From positions 434,001-498,000 of the forward strand of contig JAJHZJ010000401.1 in assembly GCA_023548195.1 (NCBI GenBank): 64,000 nt of DNA, read 5' to 3'. The notes beneath the pieces are model-generated. The model ran no database searches and was not told where the DNA came from. It was given only the letters and a program-made list of their open reading frames with translations. This document shows, one piece after another, positions 10,555 through 22,628 of this stretch (position 1 is the first letter of the stretch; each line of letters starts with the position of its first letter). Position numbers and translations under genes: made by a program. Origin of the DNA: Bettongia penicillata ogilbyi (Eukaryota; Chordata; Mammalia; Diprotodontia; Potoroidae).

Positions 10555-12300
10555 CTCTAGCAGTAACAGATCTCAAACTATACTACAAAGTGACAATCAT
10601 CAAAACAATTGGTAATAGATAAAAAATAGTATGGTGGATCAATGGAATAGATTACACCACAACATACAGAACCAAGGGGTAGCTAGGTGGCACAAAGAAT
10701 AGAATGCCAGGACTGAAGTCAGAAAGATTCATCTTCCTAAGTTCAAATGTGACCTCAAATACTTACTATCTATGTGATCCTGGGCAGAGTTCCTCATCTG
10801 TAAAATGATCTGGAGAAGGAAATGGTAAACTACTCTAATATCTTTGCCAACAAAACCTCAAATGGGCTTACAAACAATCAGACATGACTTAAATACCTGA
10901 GCAACAAATATAGAAGCAAATAACTACAGTAATCTGTTGTTTGATAAAGCCAAAAATCCAAGATACTGGAACAAGAACTCAATATTTGATAGAAATTGTT
11001 GAGAAAAGTGGAAAGAAGTCTAATAGAAACTAGGCATAGAACAACATCTCACATTGTGTACCAAGATAAACTTAGAAGGCATACATGATTTAGATGTTAA
11101 AGAAGGAATATCATAAGCAAATTAGGACAATGTGGGGTAAAATGACATATTTTATCTATGAACAAGAAAAGAAGTTTATGAACAAGCAAGAGATAGAGAG
11201 AATCACAGGAGGTAAAATTTGTAATTTTATTGCATTAAATTAAAAAAAATTCAGAACCAAAACCAATGTAGCCAAATTAAAAGAAAAACAGAAAAGTGGG
11301 AAAAATTAATATGAAGTTTCTCTGATAAATGTCTTATTTTTCAAATGTGTAGGGAACTGAGTCAAATTTACAAAAGTAAGAGACATTCTCTAATTAAAAA
11401 ATGATCAAAAGGTGTGAAGAGGCAGTTTTCCTAAGAAGAAAATAAACCTATCCATAATTATAGGGGAAAAATGCTCCAAATCACTAATAAGCTAATAAAG
11501 ACAAATTCAAACCACTCTGAGGTGCTACCTTAAACCCTTTAGATTGACTAAAATGACAGAAAATAGAAATGACAAGGACTAGAGGCCATGTGGGTTTACT
11601 AATGTACTGTCGGTAGATCTGTAAACTGGCCAATCATTCCGGACAACAATTTGGAACATAGCCAAAGGCTATGAAACTGTGCAAACCCTTTGACCCAAAA
11701 ATACTGCTAGTAGACCTGTACTCCAAAGAGATTATAATAACAAAGGATTCAGGTGAGTAAAAATATATATTTAGTGTCTCTTTTTTGGTAACAAAGAATT
11801 GAAAATGGAGGAGATGCCCATTGATTAAGTAATAGCTAAACAAGTTATGGTATTTGATGACGATGGAATGCTACTCTCCTTTAAAATCTACTCAATCAAA
11901 AAAAATGATGAAAGGAGTGGCTTCAGAAATACCTGGGAAGACTTATATGAATTCTAGAAAGTGAAGTCAATAGAACTAAGAGAAATTTGTACATAATAGC
12001 AATATTGCAATGATAATCAACTGTGAAAGACTTAAGTATTTTGATCAATACAGTAATTCCCAACAGTTCCTAAGGACAAATGATGAAAAATGTCATCTAT
12101 CTCCAGAGAGAGAACTTAAGAATTCTGAATTCAAACTGAAGTATATTGTTTCTTTTCTTTTCACAACATGACTAATGTGGAAATATTTTGCATGACTTCA
12201 TATGTATAATGACTATCATATATTCCTTCTCAATGGATGGAAGAAGGGAGAGAATTTGGAAAAAAGACAAAAATACATTTAAAGATAGTCATACACTTTT
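10555..12300 (+). mobile_element. Old L1 ORF2 C-terminal part and 3' UTR, sense, carrying a SINE
   Basis: This is a 5'-truncated L1. 'caaactatactacaaagtgacaatcatcaaaac' (10573-10605) encodes the 'LKLYYKV.IIK' region of ORF2. It continues after the SINE with 'ctgttgtttgataaagcc', the 'gggaactgagtcaaattta' stretch and the C-terminal 'gttatggtatttgatgacgatggaatgctac'. The end has 'cacaacatgactaatgtgg' (12162-12180) and a purine-rich tail near 12240-12295. Frames are broken throughout. Comparable segments lie at 29085-30362 and 41108-45290. Confidence 0.7.
10675..10906 (+). mobile_element. tRNA-derived marsupial SINE
   Basis: It begins 'ggggtagctaggtggcacaaag', the A-box-bearing head of a common marsupial SINE. 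A B-box-like 'aagttcaaatgtgacc' follows, then 'tcctcatctgtaaaatg', 'ggagaaggaaatggtaaac' and an end at 'aatacctgagcaacaa'. It interrupts the L1 between 'acagaaccaa' and 'tagaagcaaa', which look like a diverged duplication. It is non-coding and depends on LINE enzymes. Confidence 0.7.
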
Positions 12301-13379
12301 TAAAAACTTTATTTTTAGTATAGCCATTTTAATTTAATTTTGTGGTCCATAGAAGACTTACTGTATTCTAACCCTGAGCTTTAATTCCTGAACTACTCTG
12401 ACTTAGCCTTGGTCCAGAATAACTTGACCAGATGCTATGGGCAATAATATGCTATACAAAGGTTATCTGTATGGTCCTACAGCCATTCCTCTTAGTTTGA
12501 ACACTATATCTCAGACTAATAACCTTTCAGAGATATAGAAAAAAGCAGCAAGGTTTGGTTACAAGCTTCAAACTTTACTTATGTAGATGACCTCAAGATT
12601 AAAGGAATAATTATCACCTGGCTTTCATCTTTTCATTGTTTCTTGTGGTGACTATGCCTGACAGTCTATGCAAGTAGTCACTGGAGAACAACAAAAATAA
12701 ATAACATTTTAAATGATTTTCATACAGATAACCCCATCACTGATCTATATTGAGTAATTAACTGTTTTTCATAATATTAAGTATACTCATTATTTCCTCT
12801 AAGTCAGGATCTGCATCACTATGTACCACTTAAAATTCTCTTCTCCCTCAGATTTTGAAGATTGGGGGGTAGAATTCTAAGATCTCAATGTTAAGGAAAT
12901 GCTAAAATTCCAGATAGCTAAGTCATGGAAGACATTTAAGTTTAGATGTGATAAAATAAATGGGTCACAAAAAATCCCATATTCTCTTCCTTCAGATATG
13001 GTTAGAATGCAATGTCTGACATGTTCCTATTGACCATGAGGCATCCTACATCTTCCTGCACAGAACCTAAAATTATCATTGGTACCAAATTATTGCACTT
13101 CCAATTTCTTATAGGTGCTATTGTAGAAACAAAGAGAGAGAAACTTTTCTTTTTCAGTGATCATCTGGTTAGTGCCAACAGAACAAGTCACACCCCAATC
13201 ATACCCATTACCAAACAGACTCAAAGTCTACCCTTGATGCTCATGTCTGGAGAAAGGCAGGCATCATCTACAATACCCATCTATCATACATAGACATCAA
13301 CTATGATACAGTAATATTATAGGCAGGGTAGTTGAGGATTGTGTTGAAGTCTAGAAAGCCAAATTTAAAACTTTTAATC
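12301..13379. other. Unassigned sequence
   Basis: I see no gene. A 93-codon frame at 13012-13293 has no recognisable domain. An A/T-rich stretch at 12298-12350 may be the tail of the preceding L1. No tandem repeat or structured RNA stands out. Confidence 0.4.
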
Positions 13380-14850
13380 ACTACCTTTAGTCAGCAGACC
13401 TCACTGTTAAACTCCCTGAACTCACTCTCCAATTGTTAGCATAAGCGAAGTACATCTACTTCTCAATCCATCTCTGTGATACTCAAACCCTAACTGCTAA
13501 AAACCAACTCCCTTCTGAACCCAGAAATCTGCTCCTTCCTTTCCATTCTCTGCTACCCTACCCCCTTAAACACACACACATACACACACACAAATATACA
13601 TACAGACATACAGACTTTATATATCCAAGATCTTTCCCATCTTTTCCACTTTCTAATGCCAGCTCCATAATTAAAATGCTATTACATTTCATACTATTTC
13701 CTCTTTTGCACCTTCCATTTTCTGGCTCTCACTGAAACCTGGCTCTTTGTCAACAGTACTTTTGCCTATCCTTTCCAGTTCTGGTTGCATTTTTGCTCAT
13801 ACCCATTTTCCTTGTTCCCGGTTGTTACTTCTATATCTTTCTGTTTACCACTATCACTCAATAACTTATCCTCTCTTGTGTTTATGCAATCCAAATATTC
13901 CCACCATCCCAAATTTTAATAGCTGTTACATTCTAATCCTCAAAACATTCTTTGCTCAGGGAGTTCAATAACAAAGTCACAGGCTTCTTCTCTACTTCAA
14001 CTGATTCTGGAGAACTTCATCATACATCTTGGTGTTCCCTAAATTATGCTTACTTCAAAATTACTCAATCTACTTTACTCCTGTGACTTATTTTCCACTC
14101 TATCTCTGCTCTGACCACAATAGTAATGCCTTTAATTTTGCCATTACCCACAAGTGTTCAATTACAACATTCAAGAACTTTTGAACTTCCTTTATTCTTA
14201 ATAGTTTATCTTTCTATCTCTCCTTACGTCTTGCTGCTCCTAAAACTAGTCTTGCTTACTGTAAACTTCAATCCCTCCATCTACCAGGACTATCCTAGAC
14301 TCTGTCCTAGACTATCACTCTTGCTTTAGCTCTTCCTAGTTTTGAGCCATTGATGAATCAAATCATCTCTAGGCTGCCCTCTTCTTTTAAATCTCTTATC
14401 CTGTCCTATCATCAGTAATATCTTGTCCAGATCCTAACTGATTTCTTCCAGACTATTTTGTTTCTACTTACATGCTACTGAAATCAAGAATCTATGCTTG
14501 CTTTTCTATATACCTCATGCAATTTAACATTCCATCTCCAATCTCCATGCTCTTGTGCTAGTTGCCTCCTATGTCACAAATGCTCTCCTATATCACATTT
14601 ATCTCTTGGGTACTCTGGCTTTACTAGGGAATCATATCAAACACTAACATTTCCACAAGGCCTTTCTCTGTCCCCACAGCTATGTGTTCCTTCCCTTTCA
14701 AGAATCTTTCCTATTTATCCCTTATGTAGACTGCATATATTAATTGAGTATGTTGTTTCCCACACTAGAAGAAATTGATTTGTTTTGGATCTCTTTTTAC
14801 ATGTCCAACCCTTAGCACAGTCCCTGTCACATATAACTAGCATTTGTTGA
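13380..14850 (+). mobile_element. L2-like LINE relic, endonuclease part plus 3' end
   Basis: Pyrimidine-rich sequence contains 'tttctggctctcactgaaacctggct' (13719-13745), which encodes 'FLALTETWL', a signature of the apurinic endonuclease of L2/CR1-type LINEs. A degenerate endonuclease-like region continues to about 14330. The 3' end at 14640-14850 has the L2 tail phrases 'cttagcacagtccctgtcacata' (14812-14834) and 'gcatttgttgattgatt'. The reverse transcriptase is missing, so there is a large deletion or this is two copies. Frames of 60-95 codons inside are remnants. Confidence 0.5.
13570..13612 (+). repeat. CA microsatellite
   Basis: An imperfect (CA)n run with TA and GA interruptions lies inside the L2-like relic. 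It is short and impure. Confidence 0.7.
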
Positions 14851-15324
14851 TTGATTACTTAGCAATATCAATCAAGGAATAAATTTGGGAGGCACATTCA
14901 CCAAAAATATTTGCTGTTGCTGTAATTGTTTTCATATATTAAGATGGAAATAGGATTCTTTGGGAGAGATGAGGCTCTTTGAATGTTGTTCCCATATGGT
15001 GATGACATTATGACCTTGAATACTATCAAGCCCTTTAAGGACTGCTCAAAAGAGATTATCCAGACTATTATTTGGTATAGAAAGCAAATGGTTAACAGAG
15101 TCTGGGTTAACATGACATGTAATTGAATTAATAACTCATGGGGTTAGTCCATAAATAATTATAATTTTGAGAAGCATAACAATTACACAATGAAAAGGTC
15201 TGGGAAATGAAAGAAAGGAAATTATCAGGGAGGGTTACCTTTGAAGAGTTATAAAAATATTTCAAAAATTCCACTTTCTCTATAATGTAAAAATCCATCC
15301 TTTTTTGACCCATGTTATTCTTCT

Positions 15325-16180
15325 AATCTAATCCAGTAAACATTTGCTAAGTGCCTATTATATATCAGATACAGTGCTAAATGCTGGGGTACAATTAGTT
15401 AAAAGTAAGACAATCCCTGCCCTCAAGAAGTTTATAATCTGAAAAGGGGAGAAGATACAGAAAAAGATGCAGGAAAGAGTTGAGGGAGGGAGAAGGGACA
15501 TCAGGGGATATCTATAGCAAGTACATTTTGTTTTATAGAGGTGAAATCAGGCAGAGCAGCAGGTGAAATTTTTGCTCTCTATAAAAGGAGGCATTAAGAG
15601 TTTGGTGCTCTGCCCTCCGGTACTTCTATCAGAAGGAAAAGGAAGATGAGGCGTGTGTGTCAGTCAAGGTTTCAGTTAGCAGTATGGTAGTGAATTTAGA
15701 AATTTGAAAGTTGACGAGTTGAACTTATCCTTGGAGGGTTATCACATTCTGGGAGCTGATAGAAGGGCAGATTATCAGAGGCAAAGTGAAGTGATATTAT
15801 ATCCTATTAATATTATATTCTGTTAATTATAAATACCATCATATCTGTCATCAAAATTATAGGTGACCCAAACAAAGAGAAATATGATGGATATAAGTAC
15901 ATCATTAGGTATGTTCTGTAGTATATAACCAATAATAATTTATATTTATCAACAAATATTATGTAATTCCTATATGGCAGAAATTGTGGTAGGGATACAA
16001 ATATGAAAATGGAGAAAAAAGACATTTCCTGCTCTCAAGGAGTTTGTGATCTAATGGGGAAGACAAAAATAGTGCACGTGCACATACACACACACATAAA
16101 CTGAAAAGTGTGGGGGACAGCGAGGTTCCTAGTGTGGGCATTGTGGAGATATCCAAAGAAATCCAAGAAAGTATAGCTGG
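15325..16180 (+). repeat. Two copies of an old interspersed repeat ('aacatttgctaagtgcctatta' type)
   Basis: Copy one (about 15335-15545) has 'taaacatttgctaagtgcc', 'cagtgctaaatgctggggtac' and 'ctgccctcaagaagtttataatctg'. Copy two (about 15945-16180) has 'tcctgctctcaaggagtttgtgatctaatgggg'. This unit is widespread in marsupial DNA and is usually classed with old SINE or L3-type repeats. The exact family needs a library search. A short CA tract lies at 16085-16096. The interval between the copies shows nothing coding. Confidence 0.45.
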
Positions 16181-16544
16181 ATAGGAAATGAAAAATTGGT
16201 TATCCTGTCACCCTCTTTAAATGGAAGTTTTGGAGTTTTTGTTTCTGTTTATCACTCAGAGGGCAAGAGCACCTTGAAGAGATTTAAGTCCAATCTTCTT
16301 TGGCTGAGGTTTTGGGTCATGATGGAGAAGTCAAAATGAGTACAGTCAGGTGAAAAAAATAGGTAAGAGACCACGCATATATCAGGATAATATTTGGTTT
16401 AGAGAAGACATGGTTTAGTCAGATACCTAGAGCCAAGAAAAAGCAGTTGGCCAGTTGAAAGACCTACAGCACACAGCAGAGATGTTTTCAGCTAGATATA
16501 GCCTAAAGTAGAGAGAGAGTTGGTGATAACTTCTTTTTTTTCAA

Positions 16545-18115
16545 TCATTGTACACTAAATGCATCCTCTGTGGCTGAGATGGAACAGATTATGAGTTATT
16601 TTCGTGCTGCTTGTGCTAATTTTAGCCTGACAATTAACACCAAGAAAACATAGATTCTCCACCATGCAGCATGGCACTATCCTTATGTGAATTTGAATGC
16701 TGTGGATGAGTTTATTTAACATGCAATATATTTTCCAGAGATATTCACATAGAGGATGAGGTTGGCACACACACATTGCCAAATTAAGATGAAAATTTGG
16801 GAGGTTCCAAAGGAAAGTGTGGGAGAGAAGAGTGTATCAATAAGCATCCCAACATACACAAGGAGACCTGCTATCATAGGTTCTTTGATCTGGATTCATA
16901 AAAGGAAAGGCAACTTTTCAGAGGTTAGTAATCACTTTAATCAAGCACATGTATCATTCCTTTAACTAAGTACATGTATAATTCAGTTAGTTCAGGGAGT
17001 CAACACCATGAATTTCTAAGAAAATACAGAGAAATCAAAAGATCAGTAGACATGGCTTCCTCTTCCTGAATTCAACAGACAATTGGATTCCAACTGTCTG
17101 ACCACTTTTACCAGAGAAGGAAGCATGACATCTGGGTTATTAAAGCTGGGGGAATCTTTAGTAGGTTACTAGAGTCCTCACCTGGTACTCAAACCTTCTT
17201 ACCAAACACTAAGCCCCAAAAGTAAAACCTCACCCTCAAAGTATGTATACACTTTTTAGAGGCAGAGAACAATTCATCCCTTGAGAACCAGTACCTCATA
17301 AACAAAAGGCTTGGACCTTGGTAATCTTCTCAATGGGTGGGAAAGATCTTCCCCAGTCACATTCAAATAGATGCATTATACTTCTTGATTACACTAAAAC
17401 CAAAACAGCAAAAGATTCTATTATACTTGCCTTTACAAAGAGATATTAGGCTGCCTTTCTGAAGGTCTAGAGAGCCATTGATCTTAATTGGTTGTATGCC
17501 TATGAAATTCAGACATTATGCCACCACCATACCAGGAAACTGAATCACTTCCATTAAATTGTCTTAGGAAGATTTTGAAGACCACCTGACAAGATAAAGT
17601 TTTGAATACTGAGGTCCCTTCTTGCACTGAACTGTCAAGCACTCAGGCTTTGCTGCAGAGAAAGCCAATATCATGGGATAACCACATTTGAATGCCAAAC
17701 AAGCATTTGCTTAAAAACTATTTTACAGAGAACTCACATAAGACAAATGCTCACAAAAAAGTAAGAAGACATGATACAGGGACATTCTTAAGGTTTTTCT
17801 GAAGAACTTTGGAATTGTTTATAAAACATGGGAGACACTGGCACAGGACTGTTCAGCATGGCAGGCACACATCACAGAAGGCTCTGTGCCCTATGAGCAA
17901 AGCAGAATCACAATAACTCAAAAGAAATATTGGATGGGCAAATTTGGAGACATCTCCAATCCAAATGTTCATTTGGGCTATCTGTGGTACCCTTCCAAGC
18001 TCATGTTGGTCTAATAAGCCACAGTCAGACCCACTATACTTTGACCTTGGCATAGTAATGTCATTTTTATATTCTTTGAGCATAATGGATGACAACAAAC
18101 CAACAACCAACCATG
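16545..18115 (+). mobile_element. RTE-like LINE relic, reverse transcriptase C-terminal part, split by an LTR
   Basis: The two halves (16545-16832 and 17443-18115) read in order as a non-LTR reverse transcriptase. First comes 'gcatcctctgtggctgagatg', then 'tgtgctaattttagcctgacaattaacaccaagaaaac' ('CANF.LTINTKK'). The later part has 'gtatgcctatgaaa' ('YAxE'), 'aactgaatcacttccattaaattgtcttaggaag' ('KLNHFHxNCLRK'), 'tgggagacactggcacaggac' ('WETLAQD') and a degraded 'CG..F...GL.SHS' zinc-finger-like end at 17980-18025. The family is known in marsupials and I place it with RTE-type elements. Many frameshifts make it inactive. Confidence 0.6.
16833..17437 (-). mobile_element. Solo LTR, antisense, with 5-bp target duplication
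   Basis: A 605-bp LTR lies between exact 'aagag' repeats (16828-16832 and 17438-17442). On the top strand it starts 'tgtatcaataagc' and ends 'ctttaca', so it has TG..CA ends. Most of its length matches the 42700-44659 LTRs in reverse orientation. It splits the RTE-like LINE exactly, since removing the LTR and one duplication restores the LINE order. A 5-bp duplication fits ERVL/MaLR-type integration. With no internal sequence, it is probably a recombination product. Confidence 0.75.
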
Positions 18116-18398
18116 GGAAGATATAGCCACCCCTCACACAGTATAAAGGCACAGATTGGTATGAACTCCTAACCAAATGAAACTGTGAATCCAATGAAGT
18201 ATTGAAGAAATGTACTTAAAAAGATTAAGATTGAAAAAACCACCTGGCATACAGCATTTTAAAGGGGGGTAGTGACTTCTTCAAATGTCATATAAGGATC
18301 TTATAAATTACTCAGAAGTGTCTCTACCAAAAGTCACTTAATTTCTTACTACACTAACTGTATTTATATATGGGTGTATATGTATGTGTATATCTGTG

Positions 18399-18457
<59 letters not shown>

Positions 18458-20029
18458 AGAGGGAGAGAGAGAAAATTTCTTATGCCAGCAAAATAAAATT
18501 TATTAACAAAATTTGGATACTGACATTTGAAAGGAGATAGAAGAGGCTGCACAGTTTACTACTAATTACACCGAAAGAAAAATATAATTCTGTTATGTCA
18601 AGTCATAAAACAGAATTTCTAGACACAAGTCTTTTATTCCATGCTGTCTATCTTCTATTTCACCTCCAAAAATGCAAAATGTCAATTACAGCACAAGCTA
18701 TTGTGCAAATACTCCATTGTGATCTAATTTCATCTAGCCCTTGGCAGCAGGAATATATCTGGGAAAAGAACCATATTCAAATAAAAACATGTTGGCTTTT
18801 TTCATTGCATTGCACTGCATGTCTTATACACAATGGAAACATAACGAGGTAGCATATTACACTTGTCCTTGCATAGACACATTCTTTATTACTAAGTCAG
18901 GTCTTTGTGAATCACAGTTGTCAGTTATTGTTTGAAAAAAAAAACATTGCAGGAAGAATTAAAAAAAAATAGAAAGGATTCTCAAAGTCACAATTTAAGT
19001 TTTATTTAGGGCCAGACACTTCTAAAATAAAATTTAGTGGGAGCACAGAAGCATCTTCAAAGTTGCCATGCTTCAAAGCAGATTTTCATGAAACCACACA
19101 TTTCCTTACATAAAAGTGATTCTCAAAATGAAAGTAACACTTTCTCCATTGATTGAAAGGAATAAAAAGGGAGACCAAGAGAATTCAGAGACAAGTTTAT
19201 AAAACTGTAACCAATTAAAGTTTGCAACATTGGATTGTTGCCACATTGCTTAAAATCTGCAAAATATCTAATTTCTTAAAGACAGAAAAATATGTCAAAA
19301 GCTAGAAGGCTGACTCATTATAATGGAATATTCACTTACTTTTTATGAAATAACATTTTTTCTATTATCTACAATGCCCCCAACATACTGATTTATGTCC
19401 CCCTACTCAAAGAGTCATCCCTTTTAACAGAAAAATTGAAAAAGAGGAAAAAAATCAAGAAAACTAAGCAAATATCTGTCTACCCATTATGTGCAGTTCC
19501 ATGCTGATGGTTTCCCTTATCCTGAAAAAAGTGGGGAATTTCTTTGTGCTACCTTTTCACATCCAGGCTTAGCTACTGAAATTATGCAGTCTTATGTTTA
19601 GCGTTTTGTTGTTGCAGAGCATGAATTTTTGTTAAACAAATAACAACTGAAAAAGGGTTAACTTTCTACCTAGGTAGGACCTTATCCCCATAGTGAAATT
19701 ATCACTTTAAAAAAAATGGTTAAAGGTGAAGGCAGGCAATAAAATAATTTAAGGCTTTAGGAAGAACCATATAAACAAGGGAGATTAAAATGATTTACTT
19801 AAGTGTATGCTTGGGGATAATATTAGCACTAAGAAATGCTCTCCATTTATTAGTAAGTCTGTAGTAGATGTGTCATATAATGTTTCTTTCCCTTGAAGTA
19901 GAAAGTTAAAGGACTAAAAACTGACACCTCTCTTTTAAGCTAACCATGATGACTTTAGCAAATTACCAATTGAAGTTAGACACATCCTCACAAACTATTG
20001 AGGAAATATTAAGGAAACAGTTTTAGACT
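18116..20029. other. AT-rich stretch without a recognised gene
   Basis: It holds a long TA microsatellite (18366-18456) followed by a GA-rich run. Frames at 18595-18852 and 18741-18935 overlap each other and have no recognisable domain. The rest is AT-rich and looks unique. Confidence 0.5.
18366..18456. repeat. TA microsatellite with TG-rich flank
   Basis: About 90 bp are dominated by alternating TA. The left side has TGTA/TATG interruptions and the right side is followed by 'ggagagggagagagag'. Such tracts are slippage prone. Confidence 0.9.
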
Positions 20030-20310
20030 GTGGGAAGAGAGATAAATTTGAAATCAGAGAATCATGCTCTGTTGTTTAGAACCTTTGTGACCTTGGAGAA
20101 ATCACCCTAATACCTTGTGACTCAGTACTTGAATTAAGTACTAGTATTTTGTACCTTTTACTACTTAGTACTTTGGTGACTTTGGTGAAATTACTTAACC
20201 TCACAGGGCCTCAGTTGCTTCATCTAAAGATCAGGGGATTGGGTAAGATGATTTTCAAAGTACTTGCCAAAAGTTCCAAGTCCATGATTCCACAACCTGA
20301 TTGATAGTCA
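20030..20310 (+). mobile_element. MIR/CORE-type SINE relic
   Basis: The sequence 'acttaacctcacagggcctcagttgcttcatctaaagatc' and the following 'tgattttcaaagtacttgccaaaagttcc' match the usual MIR-type SINE order. A small internal duplication of 'agtacttt/gtacttga' type phrases (20125-20180) lengthens it. The 5' part is eroded. Confidence 0.55.
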
Positions 20311-20999
20311 AGCACAAGACAAAAATTTTGGAAACAGCATAAATACTTCAAGTCATAAAGTTAGAATGCTAACGATTATTGCTTGAGGCAATTAGAGCCA
20401 TCTTGTGAAGTCTATACTGTAAATAACTATGGCTAAAATCCATATTTTTAATAGCAGGAACCTCTATCTACAGAAAGGGCCCTTGCAATAGCAAAAGGGC
20501 CTATGTAATAGTAATATCTTTCCTATGATGCTGCAAGGCTGCAAGTCATAAAATGCCAAATTTTGAAAGTTCAAGTTTTGCTTTCATTCTAAAAGTAAAT
20601 AGAGATACATGTTGTATCTAAGTTATACTATATTACCAACAGAGATTTTTGTAAGAAATATTTATGATCAGTGTCATAAAAGTTATAGATGTTTAAGTTG
20701 ACTTAATCACTAAGTAAAACTCTACAGGTGCTGTTTTCATTCAGTGGATATTTAGAAACTGATTAGTGGGGGGATTTGAGGGGTTTTGGGTTTTTTTTTA
20801 ATAGAATTATGTTTTCTGAAGAATAGAAAGACAAACCAGACCTTGTATCTGCCTCTGGGGAATTTACACTATCTTTGAGGAAACACGATTGCATAGATGG
20901 AGAATTCTATAATTGTATAAGACAATGAAATGTGGTGATTTCTAAAAGAAAATGCTGTCGTAGGATTATTTTTAATAGTAACTACCATGAATAGAGTGT
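20311..20999. other. Unassigned sequence
   Basis: No gene, array or recognisable element is visible. A G/T-rich patch (20767-20800) and several A/T-rich runs are the only compositional features. Confidence 0.4.
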
Positions 21000-21938
21000 G
21001 CAGACTTCTAGTCAAAATGGTTGGCTGAATAGATACAGACGGACCATTTCCCTGGATCTATTCCATGAAAAACTAGAAATTTGTAGTAGATGAAATAATA
21101 ATTGGGAAATTCAATGAGAAATTGTGTAAGTGAAATTTACTCTAGACCTTCAGGCACACCCACGTGGATGCACACACACACACACACGCATGCACACACA
21201 CACACACACACACACACAAACTCCAAAACAAAGAAACAAAAAGCAACCAGAAATCCATGTGCAATGGGAAAGAGACCCACCAGGAAAGACAATGTCAGTG
21301 CAGGAATATAAGTTAATAACTTCTCAGTAAGAACAGAGATGTCCCGATACACTTGAAGCCTGCATGACTTCTTATCCAAAGATAACAAGAGTTGAGGCTT
21401 TCTCTGAGGAAGTATAGATTTTTTTTTTGAGACCTGGATTAGAGACTTTAGAAACCATGAAGAATAGCAGCAACCAGCACTTGGAATGGGATAGCACAAG
21501 TACTCAGGAGCTCTAAGGTTTCTAGAACTCTGTCCTAAGGTGTTGTAGAGGGCCTTCAACGTCCAGGGATCTGTACTTCAAAAATTAAAGGTGAGGCTAA
21601 GTTGTGAGGAGAAAGTCAGCTCAAGAAATGAGCTGACCCAAGATAATTCCAAGTAGGTCTGAACATACCAAACAAAAGGATAGCATAAAATAGAGCCTGA
21701 CCTTGTCACAAATCCTCCCAGTTGATGAATTAAATCAACCATCCAGTATATAAATAAGTGTAGATATAAAGATGCTCCAAAACATTTAGAATTTAAAACA
21801 ACTTTAAGCAGAGATTCAAGGAGAAATACATTGCAGAAAATGATCATATGAATACCTAAAAAGCAAAGGAACAGATGAAAAATTTTTTTAAAATTTTGGA
21901 GGAAAGAATTAGCAGAATCAATAGTTTAGAAGAGAGAA
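21000..21938 (+). mobile_element. Older L1-type 5' UTR and ORF1 start, sense
   Basis: The head 'cttctagtcaaaatggttggctgaatag' (21006-21033) resembles a mammalian L1 5' terminus. The right part has 'gcagagattcaaggagaaata..' and 'ggaggaaagaattagcagaatcaatag', A-rich coiled-coil-like sequence as in L1 ORF1. H3 begins at 21939 and may have inserted into it. A (CA)n tract (21172-21220) sits in the middle. All frames are broken. Confidence 0.45.
21172..21220 (+). repeat. CA microsatellite
   Basis: Nearly pure (CA)n with one 'cgcatg' interruption near 21187-21192. Several 60-140 codon frames on both strands run through it and are artefacts of the repeat. Confidence 0.9.
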
Positions 21939-21955
21939 CGGGGAGGGGCAGAGCC

Positions 21956-21968
21956 AAGATGGTGGAGT
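21956..21968 (+). promoter_or_regulatory. YY1-like site at the H3 5' end
   Basis: The sequence reads 'AAGATGGTGGAGT', one base from the H2 version, at the same distance from the 5' end. It is inferred to be the residual start-site element of a dead promoter. Confidence 0.4.
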
Positions 21969-22628
21969 AGAAAGATGCATATACTCTAGCTCTTCTCCCA
22001 CAGCCCATAAAACACCTGTAAGGAATGACTCTCAACAAATTCTAGAGCAGCAGAAGCCACAGAACAATGGAGTGGAGGAGATTTGGAGCCCAGGGTGACC
22101 TGGAAGGCCAATGAGAAAGGTCTGTCCCATTGGATGCAGAGCAGAGCTCACCCCAACCTTGACCATGCAGCTCAGGGAGGAGGCCCAGAGCAGACCTCTG
22201 GGGCAGAATCCCCAGTGGCAGCAGCAGCAGCAGTTCACAGATCCCTCAACCCACAGGCACCAAAGGTCAGTGAGAGGGTATTTTCAGCTGGCCAAGAAGG
22301 GAGCAGGGTGTCCCCATAAGCCAGGCCTCAGGAGGCAGCAGTAGAGGCAGCAGTGGACAGCACTCTCAAAGTAGGCAGTAGCCCAAATCCATTGTTGAAG
22401 ATCTCATTGTAAACCTCCTGAGGGAAGTGAGCCCTGTGTGGTGACCATGCCCCCACTTTGAGCAGCTGATCTTAATCTCACACTGAATAGCAGCCCTGCC
22501 CCTACTAAAACCCCTGAAGTTTTGGAGGAGCTCATCTGAATCTCAGGCCCCAAGTACTGGCTTGATGGAACTGGAGACAAGGTGGTTGTGGAGAGGAAAC
22601 TCAGAAGTCAAATAACCGGCTGGGAAAA

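Noticed and set aside
10675..10760. tRNA gene at the SINE head
   Set aside because: A- and B-box-like motifs are present, but the segment lacks a complete cloverleaf and continues into a SINE body.
18366..18456. Possible origin or promoter in the long TA tract
   Set aside because: It is a plain TA microsatellite. No associated gene or conserved motif is visible.
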